From NCBI GenBank assembly GCA_018907035.1, contig JACCIC010000274.1, forward strand, positions 190,001-254,000: 64,000 nt of DNA. Direction: 5' to 3'. The stretch's first letter is position 1. Every line of letters begins with the position of its first letter. A program made the position numbers and the translations under genes. The notes under the pieces are model-generated. The model had not been told where the DNA came from and ran no database searches. It saw only the letters and a program-made list of their open reading frames with translations. Source of the stretch: Sycobia sp. Sy_11 (taxonomy: Eukaryota; Arthropoda; Insecta; Hymenoptera; Epichrysomallidae). This document shows positions 24,177 through 37,653 of this stretch, piece by piece.

Positions 24177-25299
24177 ACTATAGTTTTACTGGTAACCGTG
24201 TGTATTTAACGGCAAAATGGTCGAGGTACGGCGAAGTTGATCGTATTGAGATGGATATTCGTGACCCGCAGAACGAAGAGTCTCCAATTGAAACAAGTGA
24301 CATTTGAACGTAATTGAACGAGTTAATTTCATTCAATTTTCATTTATTAATAAATGATTGAACCTTTATTCGGTATGGGAAGACGGACGAATCACTTTAA
24401 AACTTTTTCCGCACCTGAAGAATTTCAGCATTCTAGGGTATTTGTAATATAGGCCGCTGGGTGGAGTTTTTCGTATATTATATCAAAGTATCCATCCTCT
24501 GTTATGAATACTAAGTTTGAAATTACCGTTAATAATAAGTGGGAAATGATACAAGGTCAAATTACAATTCTGGAAGTTTAAATTTTCGTAAGTGTGAAGA
24601 CTTTTTGTCGTGCAGTTGATACCGACATTATTTCCAGCACACAATAAGATTTCTTTTAAATATTTCATTGTTTTCACTCATACGCAATCGTTCGATAATG
24701 ACATTTTTCCGGCTTCTTTGAATTCTGACTGATATTCATTAAGTTAATGTATTCTACTTATAAGAGCAACAAATATCATACGTAGAATCTGAAAAAAAGA
24801 ACCTTAAACTAGGGGTTATTAATTTATTCGATTTTACAACAGATAATAAAATGCCTGGATGAAAAATAGCATTATCTCAATAAAAATAACACATGTCAAT
24901 CAGCACTAATGAAGATCATTAATGAATAAAGAGTCATTTTCAGTTGCATTTATAAAATAATTTTAAACAACATTTTAAAATTTTAGACGTTTGTCTTTAT
25001 ACTTATATATACTGCAGTTTTCGGCGAAAGAATTATGCTGGTTGTCCTGCGCTACGCGTTGTTTTTCGAATGCAAAATCTGAAATCGAGCTTAATACACA
25101 ATGCGCTATTATTCGACTTGAACTTTGTAATGCGCTAATTTCTATCGAAGGAACGGTGACGTCGGTGTACTGCAGATGTTCGTCAGTTCGAACGGGCTCC
25201 CGATTGACAATGTTTCGCTCACTCGCCCGCAATCTTTCGCTCTTCAGCCTTTAGAATTTTGCTCTTTTCAGTTTCTTTCATTTTCGCCCCTTTGCAAAA

Positions 25300-26720
<1,421 letters not shown>

Positions 26721-26799
26721 CCTGCTCGTTTGCTGTGCTGCCGGATTGAACATTATCGTGTATGCAGATATACCTCGCCTTTTTTTCCCCTCAACTCGG

Positions 26800-29700
26800 G
26801 CTAGACGAAAGCTTGTTTAATGCACATTAATGAAATTTATTATTGAGAAGCTCCTAAGCCACTTTCAAGTACAGCATTCGAATTATATTATTTAATCTTA
26901 TATTATTACTTTAGGCCGAAAATCGATTTAATAAACTTACATGGAGTTCCATATTATATTTCATCTTACGAAAGCAATAGTACTTACAATCGATATTCTT
27001 TTTTGTTTCTTACGATGACAGACTACTCTGGAAGACGTGTTCACAAGTTTTACTATTGTTGTTTTTTTCGAGAGGTTCAAATGATAAAAATACATGTTTG
27101 ACATGTTCGAGATATATTTCATATATTTGAATCATCGGATTTGTAAACATTTTTGTTTAAAAAGAATGGAATTATAGGATCGTTTTTAAGGTTAATTTAT
27201 CGGTAATCCATTACATCGCTAAAAACTTAGCAAGGCGCAGATGATTCTTTTACATTATCGATTTTTCTTCTGCTATGGCTTCTACTTCTGTCTAGCGGTC
27301 GGGGAAGGCATCGAAAAAAAATCAAAAAGTGTGATAGATTTAAAACGAATGTCCATCATTGTAACGATTCTGCGATGAGCCTGAAAAGGATGCTTAGCAA
27401 TTATTCCAAGCCACTTCAACTTCTGACAATCGCCTATGCGATTCATCTTGTATGAATAAAAAAAAAAAAAAAAAAGAAAAAATGTCCAATTGATATTAAC
27501 TTTTGAAAAGACGGGAAAAATACCAATGGCAAAGCTTGCATTGAGACTCGCAGTTCGTATGAAATAGATGGAAGCTCGGAAATAATGCTGCAAATTCTTA
27601 AGGAAATTCGTCGAGTGTCTGATAGGATATTTGTCGGCCCGTACCAATCGCATGTTTCACGCACGACATGTGTGGCTGCGAAGTATTTCATGATTTTTTT
27701 TCTTTCACTTTCTGTTTTATTTATTTATTTATCCTTACACCGGCTCCTTCGGATGCTTTTGTAAATTGTCGATTAATTTTATACGCACGAATGTTCCAGA
27801 TTGAAATTTATAGTACATCGCTTTTACGATCGTTTTTCCTTAAAAATAATCTTCGTTGTAAATTGCAAACGAAATGCCTAGTGGACGGGGTGCACGTGGG
27901 CAATTTTCAAATTAAACATTTTCCCTTGTCCAAAAAAATCGTCAATTTTTCGTCAAAAATTATGCAAAAACAGAACAGCTTTACTTATACAGTCTATTTT
28001 TTAATCAATTAAATAAATAAATTGTTGAATTTTAAATTGTAGTTTACTCTTTCGTTCGTAACAAGAGCAATGGATGTTTCCCGATCGTTGAAACTACTCG
28101 TATCTTGTAATTTTATGAACGGATCTCTGTTTGATAATATATGTTAATCATCGTATAAAAATCTCTTCGCTCAACGAATAAATTATATATTCAGATTTCT
28201 TAATAGAAATTTCGATTGATCAGCATAACTTATACCCATCTAATAATTTCAGAATAATTGAATAGAAAAAAAAAAAAACGGAAACTCTAAATTTCCTTTA
28301 GATCAAAATTAACTCTGGCTCATCTCGTGTAACAAAGGAATAATGGATAATTGGAGGCGATCCGATAATTGAATCGTATTGAAGGCCGAGATAATATTAA
28401 TAATCTAGAATCAAATGGTTTATTTCCAATATCCGTTACTAAAAATGTCACTTAACATAACAAACGATCAATGCCAACGAATTTAAGCTAGGCATTATAT
28501 AATTTTGTTTTTAATCTCCGACAGTTCTACAGCACCTTTTTATTTTGATCCACGGATGCGCTTTTGTAATAATTAATTATGTGCACAATACTGTGAACAG
28601 CCAGTTTTCATAATAAAACAAAAGCAAGAATTAGATGGAAATAATATTTTCAGTGTTCGAGGTGGTAAATTCATTTATTTCATTCGCATTATACGAGGAA
28701 AAATCAAACAATAGTGTCTCGGTCTTGGATGAATTTTAATGGATTTGGAGATTTGAAACACGAGGCAACGAGAGGATTTGCCTGTGACTTTAATAACGTG
28801 TTCCTTTTCGTATTCAGCACTGATTTTCGGGCAACTTCGTATGCCCCAAGATCGAATCGCTTCGACGCGCTTGGTCGAATCTTTGTTAAACCGATAGTAA
28901 TATGTCGATTTATCGGTATATTCATATTGTAGAATTAGATGCTTTTCTTGGATCAATGATTTCAGAGTAATTTCTTGAATTATGGCCATGTAAAAGAAGA
29001 ATATATACTGTTACAATATTACACATATCAAATAAGGATAGTACAGTAAATATATGTGTGAATTAATACGTTTCTCAGATATTTAATGAGATTATTGTAA
29101 TATAGTTTGAAGCTACAATGAGAAATATTAATAATATCATTACAATTATTATTATTATTATTATCATTATTATTATTATTATTATTATTAAATAATAATA
29201 ATAATATCAAGACTAATAAGAAAATTGAAAAACACCTTATTGCCTAATTGATATTGCAGATGAAGAATGAAATTCTAAAAGTAATTATAAGTTAATATAA
29301 ATTTAAACATTTCTTAGTTTAAGACAGTAGTTGTATGTTTACGGGTCCATAAATTCTATGGTGATAGTTAATTAACAATTGAGCTTCTGGCAACATAAAC
29401 ACCTCGCTCAAGGTCATGTAACGAATTTGTTTTGTTGAAACATATTAAGATCGTATCTACATCAATATCATCCATTTATAATATGTTAAAGTACTTTTAT
29501 TTCCACAATATGGTTTGGTTTTGCGTATGAACCAAAAACAGATATAAATTGATTTTAGCCATAATTTAGATATAATTTGATTTTAAATTTATTTTGTAAC
29601 AACATTTTTTTATAAATAAGTAAGCTGATAAATTAACAAAATATCTAGCGATATATATTCAACAACAATTTTTTAAAGAAGATGGAGAAAAAATAAATTT

Positions 29701-30572
29701 TAATCGGTCGATAATTGGTCGACTGTTTTGTTGGATATTTCTGATTGTTTCCAAAAAGAGGATATTAATTTATATAACCTTATACTGAGATCTAATTTAA
29801 GTTATATGTAACTGGAAAATTCAATTGGTTCTACTATATAGACAGAAAATTTCTTTTAACGAAAACAATTCGATACAATATAATAGTATGGGCAATTTAC
29901 TTTAGAAGTTTATGCCTAGAAATTATAAACTGGAAAAGAACGTTATTGTTATAGAGGCTAGCAATAAATACATTTCGTCTCGCGCAATTTCGCATTCAAT
30001 TTTCCTGAAATAAATGATTTAACTTTCATTTGAAAGAAATTCAATTCTTTCGGTGGTACGGATGTTAAAATGTTCTACAAAAAATGGTGTCAATGCGCAA
30101 GTCTAAAATCTGTTAATTATGTGACACCTGTGAAATTATGTGCCGCGTAAATTTGAAAACAAAAGTTGACATACTGTATAACAAATTCAGTAGACTAAAA
30201 TATGCTATTAAATGTGCGGGTCGCTATTTAATTGGACAACTTGGTTACAGCATTTCTCATTCAGTTTTCAACGAAAACTTTCAATCTGCCTTTTTGAAGG
30301 CGGCCACCGCACAAGACACGCAGGACTCCCGTAACATCAATCATACTTATAAGAATACAAATAAATGCGCGCGCATCAGAACCGCAAAAACAATTTTCTA
30401 CATTGTTGACACACATATTATAAAATTTACGTCCAATTACCAACGGCACCGAATTACTCGACCAAGCGAAAAACTTCTCCATAATTCACAATAATAAAGT
30501 GTCAAAGTGTTCCAGCGGTGCGCTGCGGACTTGGAAACCGCTTATAATATCCCAAAGAACAAAAATCGAACA

Positions 30573-30576
<4 letters not shown>
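26800..30576. other. AT-rich stretch without recognised gene
   Basis: Several overlapping open frames occur on both strands (for example 28.68-28.99 and 30.14-30.49 kb), but none shows splice sites, a start context or motifs that I could defend. Confidence 0.45.
29146..29201. repeat. (ATT)n microsatellite
   Basis: ATT units with one C interruption pass into AAT units at the right end. Confidence 0.95.

Positions 30577-30638
<62 letters not shown>
30577..30638. repeat. (CT)n microsatellite
   Basis: About 31 uninterrupted CT units at the left edge of a CpG-rich patch reaching to about 31.0 kb. Confidence 0.97.
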
Positions 30639-30640
<2 letters not shown>

Positions 30641-31649
30641 CTCTTTCTATCTCTATGCCTCTGTCCTTGTCGCATCCTCTCGCGGTCGCAAAAATGCGAC
30701 AGCGACCGCAACGACGAGCCGATGCGACCTCGTCGCGTCTGAGTGGCGAAATGTCCGGACAAGCCGAGCCGCTCGCGCGCTCTTGCAATTTCACTTTTCC
30801 TCTTATTCCCTATTCGTTTATTTTCGTTTCCCGCGCTCTTCGCCTATCCTTCTGTGCGCACTCGAACTTTACGAGCGTCCGAGGCCCCGAGAGACCATCG
30901 GTATAGGAAGAATGAGAGAGATAGCCAGAGAGAGAGAGAGAAGGAGAGAAGGAGAGCACGCCGATGCGGCCACGCGGTAGCGAGAATTACTCCTCGTCCC
31001 CGCGTTCAGGGGATGGGAGGAGGGCAGCCTCTCTGCTACCACTTCTGATGCAATTTCACGTCGGAAATGGGCATTGTTGCGCTCTGATGTACGAGGGGAA
31101 CTTTATGGACTGACACAGTGAAATTAAGCCGATTGTTTGCAAAAAGGGAGCTTTTATGAAGTGCTTGGCTATTACCCACATGGTTGAAGGGTAATGTAAA
31201 TTTTGTACTTGGAGACTAAGCGAGTTGCATGGATAATTGAAGAATTCACAAAACATGCCGTCTATAGTGATCAAATGAAGAAATAGCGTCCGTTCTATGT
31301 TCATAAAAATGTCGAAAATTAATTACGATTTGACAACGAAATCTCAAATAGAAGATAGTGTTGATATTATAGTTAATAAAGGCGAAATAATAGTTGCTAT
31401 TTTATAATTGATTACAAACTGCGATAATAAAATTCTTTACGTGTACGTGTATAAACGCAACTATGTTTGCTGATTTGATCTGGTGGCTCAGTATTCGGTA
31501 CAAAGGTAAAAAAAATCGAGAATATCCACCACCATGTATAGATCAAACGTAAGTCATAATCTACAGATTTGAACTTGTACGTAATTGGGTAATTGTTACT
31601 TATTACATAAGTAGTAGCCTTACATCTTAAGTAAATTCCTTTACCTCCA

Positions 31650-32090
31650 TTCTATCAACACATTGTTCTTTTCGCTAGCCTCAGTAAAGTTACTGAAAAC
31701 ATTCTAGTAAATCGCCTGAATGACTCTGTTGAATTTCCTGACTTGATTCCCAATCATGACCTTCAATATAATAAAAGATGCAGCATTTGCCAATAACTTG
31801 TCAGGGTCTTAAAATTTATCACTAATCGTTGGAACAAAATGTACCATACTATCAATGTATCTTTGGATATTCATCGAAAACTTGGACAGAGTATGACACG
31901 AAGGCCATATATAAAAACTGATTAGTCTACATTATCTGAAATTCCTCATGAGAACCATTATATCCTACTACTGAAAGTTATTGCAGCACTTGTTATAAAA
32001 AGAGCATTGTCTGCAGGAATCCCTTAAGATTTCTAACACTTATTACACCTCTTTCTTCACATATCTGCCATTTCCACTATAATGACGATC
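31650..32090 (+). pseudogene. Non-LTR (jockey-like) reverse transcriptase relic
   Basis: One plus-strand frame reads through ordered reverse-transcriptase blocks, broken by several stop codons. LSKVTENILVNRLND matches the usual LSKxxEKxxLxRL. DLIPNHDLQYNKRCSI matches NLIPxHQFGFRxxHSTI. VSLDIHRKLGQ matches VFLDIxxAFDxVWH, where the first catalytic Asp survives. ALSAGIPQ matches the AGVPQGS block, with the Q codon now a stop. The YxDD block was not found. The pattern is that of jockey/R1-type elements of arthropods; endonuclease and gag parts were not recognised. The element is clearly dead. Confidence 0.65.
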
Positions 32091-32182
32091 CTGCACGCAG
32101 GCGACATAACCCATAGCGACACATCAATATTACGCTTTTAAGTAAAATGAATTTTTACATTGTCTTGGACAATGTATTGTTC

Positions 32183-32238
32183 TTCTTCCTGAGTTTGACC
32201 TTTTCCTCTTCCTGAGAAACTTCTTCCTGAGTTTGACC
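32183..32238. repeat. Short direct repeat
   Basis: TTCTTCCTGAGTTTGACC occurs twice, 38 bases apart, with a partial third copy (CTTCCTGAG) between. It lies just after the retrotransposon relic. Confidence 0.9.
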
Positions 32239-33049
32239 ATTTTTTTTCGACATAATTTTAATTAACTCCATAACTTATTTTTTCATAAAAATAAATTTTG
32301 GCAATATTTAAAACAAATTTCTCTGGTAATTGGTCTCAGGTAATACGAAGCCGTCAGAAATAAGGAAGGAACCTTATTATGTTATTTTAATTCAGAAGTA
32401 ACAGAATCATTGTACATCTTATATTTGACTTTCAAACGCAGAAAAGAAGAAAAATGAGTTTATTGCATTATAAGAAAATACAAATGAAACAAAATTTTAT
32501 GTACTTTGAACATTGGCAGGTTCATTATATTTGTGAAAGAGAATCACTTTTCATATTTTTGATGATAGAAATTTCAATGTTATTTTTCTTGGACAAAATG
32601 GAATAGGGAGTGCTACTAAATACATGATCATTTATGTTTCGTAATTAAATTTTTGAATTTCTTACGCTCGCAGCAGATTATGAAATATCTGGACCAAGAA
32701 TATTTTTAGACACTTGGTTTGATTGATAATGATAACAATATAAGAAATTATTAAGAAAAATCGGTAAGAATAATACTTAAGACCGATGTATACAACGAAT
32801 AAGTTGTTACTTCTAATGAATATTTCTACGATTTGTTTCTATCAATTTTTTGTTTCTCTTAATTTATTTCTTTCAATTGCAATTTTCTTTACGTAAAAAT
32901 AACAAGTGTGCAATGGCATACAATAATACAACAATATGCAAAATAATTATACTTGATTTATGTAATATAGCCTGCTGGAAAATCATTCGGAATGACGCTG
33001 AACGAAGTTCAAATAAATCGGCGCCGACCAAGAATTCGTGCTGAACCCA

Positions 33050-33900
33050 ATAAAACAATCTAATAAAGAAATTTGCATCGCACCGTTTGCCGGAGAGAAG
33101 TTTCGCGCAAATCAGCTCCGTTCGCCAACGGCTCGCCGACAGCACGATAAACGTTTGCCGCGCGTCCCGGGGTCCCCTGCGGCGCTTCGGCGCGATCTCC
33201 GAAAAAGGTTCCCGCGCGAACTTTCGCGGCCCGGCCCTCGAGGGCGCTGGGACGCGCGACAGCGAAATTAGGCCTCACGGCTCTCCCGGCGTGGGGCTCG
33301 CGCGCGTCGGCACTCCTTGACTGGCCGCCGAGAAAAGCGGGAAAGTTTCTATTATTAAGCGTTCCGGCTGTTGTTGTCACTGTTGTTATTATTATTAGTC
33401 CCGGGGGACGGATAAACGTAATCGTGGCGCGCCATTTCTGTATATATGTATATGTGCATACGTATCCGTTTTAAGCCCACGCCGCGCGGTTCGACTAAAA
33501 AGACAGCTCGGATGTACAGAGAAGAAGGAGGATCGCGGGCATGCTCGCCGCCGTTAAAACTTGGGACACAAGTCGGTCTCTGTATATATATATATATCCA
33601 TATACGTCTGCGAATCCGGGAGGGAAGCGAGACACACCCCACCTTCCAAAGAGCAATCCTCCCTACTGTCGTACGTTCTCTCTTTCTTCGACAGGTCTTC
33701 GAGGCCTGCCGTTGCGCTCGAGAACGCTGCATTCCGGATGTGCCCTCCCTCCCCCGCCGCCCCTTTGAACAAGAGCAGATCGTAACCTGCGGTCCGTCCA
33801 TGTTTCTATATGTATCTGGTTTAATGCGCGTGGCGGCTTACGCTGCGACGCGCATATATATATATATATATACACGGTCGTTTACATTGTTGTCCGTCCG
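33050..33900. other. CpG-rich patch
   Basis: GC-rich sequence with many CpG pairs. Open frames occur in most reading frames, as expected from low stop-codon frequency; no splice-supported exon was found. Confidence 0.4.
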
Positions 33901-34264
33901 GCAATTGCAACGAGGCAGTCATGGTGCGAGTCCCGTCGAAGAGGAAAAGAGAGCGAAAGAGGCAGGACTCTATAGATAGACGTTCATTATTTGTAAAACC
34001 TGTGGCATACAAGGATGTAAGAAATTGAATAGAACAAACACGCGTATGAAACTTAAGTATAAATTATAAAACGCAAGGTAACAGCTCTACATGATAGACA
34101 AGTATAATGTCAAAGTATGTAAAAGTGCATGGTAAAAATAGGATGTAAGTCGATGCGAAGGTAATATCGCGAACATTTATAAAGTATAGTTCAGAAAGAA
34201 AAAGTACCTAACATTAAGTACAATAAAATATATTGACGATTGAAATATTACACGGATATTACAG

Positions 34265-34466
34265 TCAAGAGATCCGCGTACTCATATACCGGTCCATATT
34301 CTCCAGTGAGTCGTCCCTTGAAGAAACGCAACGAGAAGAAGATAAAACTGATTTACGAGATTTATAGCGACGGACGTGCGTCGGTCGATCCGAGGACTGT
34401 GGTGAATCGCTTGGTTCGAGCGCCGATCGCAGCCAATTCTCTGAAGGGTCTCCGTAAACTTCACAG
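34265..34466 (+). CDS. Candidate coding exon, unrecognised
   Basis: A 202-base segment is preceded by an acceptor (ATATTACAG) and followed by a donor (CACAG then GTTTAGT). One frame is open throughout, entering with two bases and leaving with two, and its codons favour G or C at third positions more than the flanks do. It encodes about 66 residues, including SAYSYTGPYSPVSRPLKKRN and KLIYEIYSDGRASVDPRTVV; it is rich in basic residues, with one Tyr-rich stretch. The opposite strand is also partly open (34282-34464), which lowers confidence. No family is recognised and no partner exon was found. Confidence 0.35.
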
Positions 34467-35591
34467 GTTTAGTACTAATCTCGTTCGAACTTTTAAGTTC
34501 AAGTTAAGGCTTTCGTGCGTTGTAGCAGTGACGCGTGTCGGCCGCAAATACGATTCATCGATCGGACGATTTAGCGCGAGTATTGGATGATTTTCCTTGG
34601 TTTTTCCTAAGGGGTATCGTACACTGAGTTTTCGCTTTGGTCATCCCCGACTCGCGGGTATTGGATATTCTGGGCAAATGCCATTCAGATGCAGTAAGTA
34701 TCGACCATGGCGAAAAGTCGCTCCTCGTCCGCCCGTTCATCTATAATATCAGAGTTTTTCCAACCGAGTACTAATATAGCATTAGCGTTCAAATTTTAAA
34801 TTAATTTATAATTACAATTATCATTGGATTTTGGTTAATCTGTATAATATTAGAATGATAACCTTAAAATCTATACAAAAAGTATACTTTCGTCAGTTTA
34901 TGCAGGAAGTATACATTGTTTTTTTATGTTATTTAACGTCGCTCTATTCATGCTTCCAAATATCGGTGCTAATCGGCGACGGAGGTCTACGATGTGTTTG
35001 TAAACAAAGCACATGTAAATTATTACAGCGATGCATCTGTCAATCGACCGAGACCGGGATTTGAACGAAGTATACATTGTTCACAAAATGCTAAACTTCC
35101 AACGCTGATAATAGCGTCAATATTTGAAAAAACCAGTATAGAGAAACGTTAAATAATATTAAAAAAAAAAATTGCCTATTAGATGTAAAATTAACAATAT
35201 GATATAAATTAACAATCAACTTGAGTAAATGAACGATATTCGAAGGAGTTGTCCTTCATCGATGCGGTTTCAAAAACGTGTTCACTTACAACGAAGACAA
35301 AAGAAATGTGAATGAACATAAAATGAACATAAAAACATAATCGAACATGAAACTCATAAACAAAAATGTCGTTACAGAGGGCCAAGTTATTATTCCGAAG
35401 AAATCGAAATATAGGTAATTGGTATTTAAATGTCCGATGCTTTGGTTAGGTCAGTTCTATGCCAGAGTGAATCATTGTGGCTTCGGGATAGCGGCGCTGT
35501 TTCTATGGGTTTAAAGCTTATATTTACGTCCATTTCCGTTGCTTCTGCTGACTGAAGGGAAGAAAGAGATAGATATAGATAGATGTGGGAG

Positions 35592-35646
35592 ATAGAGAGA
35601 GAGAGAGAGAGAGAGGGGGGGGAGAGAGAGAAAAAGAGAGAGAGAG
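35592..35646. repeat. (GA)n microsatellite, interrupted
   Basis: GA units are broken by a GGGGGGGG run and an AAAAAG joint. Confidence 0.95.
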
Positions 35647-35679
35647 TCTATGAGAGAAAGAGCAAGAGACAAAATCGCA

Positions 35680-36720
35680 CGCGCCCGCGTACAATCAACT
35701 ACATCTGCACGGAAACACGTCGCCGCGCGATTCGCCGGTACTAGATATCGCCGCGGTCCCGACGCGGCAGGAAAATGACAATGTCGCCGCGGGTGGTCGA
35801 AGCCGGAGAAAGATGAGCTCGCGCTGTATGGCGACGCGGGGACCGCGTTCGCAAGTCGCGCGCGGCCTTTGGATAATTCGCGAAATTCTCGCGCCCCTGC
35901 GCTCCACGCGTCGCGTCGGCGTGAGCGTTGAGGGTAAAATTCCGTTGTTTCAAAAAGAAACGCCGGCCTTTTATCGGATAATCGCCCCGGCCACCGGGAC
36001 GCGAATTCACAACGGTTTTATTTCTATATTAACGCGGCGAGAGTCGCCGTCGTCGCTGTGGGCGCGCGGTCGCGAGAGGTCTGAACCCTCCCCCCCCTCC
36101 CTCCGCCACCCAGCGAGTTACATCGCGATGGTGATTTTCTAATTTTGTATGTTGCTTGAGGCGATAGTCCGCCGTGAGCCGAAAAAACCGTGGGGCGGGG
36201 GGGGGGGTTGATCAAAGAGCAGCGCGGTGACGCGAATTCGGTAGCGGCGACGTTTTCGCGGAAACGCGTCGGACGAGATCTGTTCGTCGGGGCTATCGTT
36301 CGCGGCCGATGGGAGGAGAGAGGGGGAGGGAGATTAAATATTGATTATATTATTGAAGTATCATTGATCATACTCCTACCTCTTACGAGCTTTATAATAA
36401 AACGAGGCGATTCGTCGAACTGTCGGAATAACAAAAAAAAAAAAAAGGAACAAAGAACAATCGAATTTCATTGACGCCCATCCAGTAGCGATCGCGATTG
36501 AGCCATCGATCGCTCACTCGTGTTAACCGGCGCAGAGACCGTTACCGCCAACACCGATATAATCCGCGCGCAAGGTCGCCAGCGCGGGAGGGAGGAAGGA
36601 GGGAGGGGAGGAGAGCAGCTCCAGGAGGCTGTGCGCCAAGCTGGTGCCCAGGTGAACGAGACGGGTTAGCTTCGTTTCCGCCCTCGGTGGAGCAGTTCTT
36701 GCATAACGAGCTGGGTATAG
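35680..36720. other. CpG-rich island
   Basis: This is one of the longest GC-rich patches in the window, with many CGCG strings and a G run at 36193-36208. A promoter or enhancer is possible, but no exon or core promoter string was recognised. Confidence 0.35.
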
Positions 36721-36736
36721 GCGTGCTTGTAAAAAG

Positions 36737-36739
<3 letters not shown>

Positions 36740-36790
<51 letters not shown>
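36740..36790. repeat. (TA)n microsatellite
   Basis: About 25 TA units. Confidence 0.97.
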
Positions 36791-36793
<3 letters not shown>

Positions 36794-37365
36794 TAATGAA
36801 ACGAGTTTTCTGTTAAATTTATAGATATTTGTGGGTTTTTGTCTGTTCCTTTCACTGTTATCTTAATGGTAGATTAATAAACGATCCAGATTAGATTTGT
36901 CGCGCACCCCATCTCAACGGCACTCCAAACTAGACAGGCTGAAATGTTGCTGAAAGGCAATTTCCATTCGGCTTTTTTTTTTTTAAGGAATGAGATTCTA
37001 ACAGAAGGATAGATAGGGCAACGAGACCCATATACTCGATTTTTTTTCAACAAGTCCGGTAAAGTTTTACGTTGTCGCATTATCATGGAATGATACTTTA
37101 TGGCATCGAGAGTAGTATTGAAATTTTTACGTTGAACGTAGGTTCACGGAGGAGAGAGTGGGGATTATTATAAAATTTTATCAAAATTTATAATCAATCT
37201 ATATTAGGCCAATTGTAATCGCGTTAAGTAGAATGGCAACAAGTTTTTAACGTGTATAAATTTAGCGGAAGCTTCATTGAGAATAATTAAAAAATTATCT
37301 ATAGTATATTCTTGAATGTTATTCCTGGGTCCGATTCGATACGAAAAAACGCATTTTTCATAAAA

Positions 37366-37369
37366 AATA

Positions 37370-37421
<52 letters not shown>
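37366..37421. repeat. (TA)n microsatellite
   Basis: About 27 TA units with one TG interruption. Confidence 0.97.
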
Positions 37422-37423
<2 letters not shown>

Positions 37424-37594
37424 CTCTCATTAATTTAAGTATAGAGAAGTACGAATATTGAAATAAAAATGTACGAGATTCTCGGAATCGAAGAGCGTCG
37501 GGTATGAAAAGTTGTCAGTGTACAGGCGCGACAAACAGTAGTCACGGTTGGCTCGGATGGGACTGAATCGAACACCCGCCTTGTCCTTCCCAGA

Positions 37595-37599
<5 letters not shown>

Positions 37600-37649
<50 letters not shown>
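37600..37649. repeat. (TA)n microsatellite
   Basis: About 25 TA units. Confidence 0.97.

Positions 37650-37653
<4 letters not shown>

Larger units (their letters stand above)
17061..25299. other. Non-coding stretch, microsatellite-rich
   Basis: No exon could be supported. Composition alternates between AT-rich DNA and moderately CpG-rich patches (for example 18.1-18.5 and 23.2-24.1 kb). Long (TA)n arrays recur every one to two kilobases around 17.8 and 19.4-20.2 kb. Open frames here are repeat translations (Ile-Tyr runs) or lack splice support. Confidence 0.5.

Noticed and set aside
28675..28989. Region open in several frames on both strands
   Set aside because: There is no single preferred frame, splice pair or motif, so a gene cannot be supported.
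30138..30494. 118-codon plus-strand open frame overlapped by a minus-strand one
   Set aside because: Composition is not coding-like, and no homology, signal peptide or splice site was recognised.
30507..30980. 157-codon open frame beginning with Ser-Leu repeats
   Set aside because: It is made by the (CT)n array plus CpG-rich DNA, and overlapping frames on the other strand are equally open.
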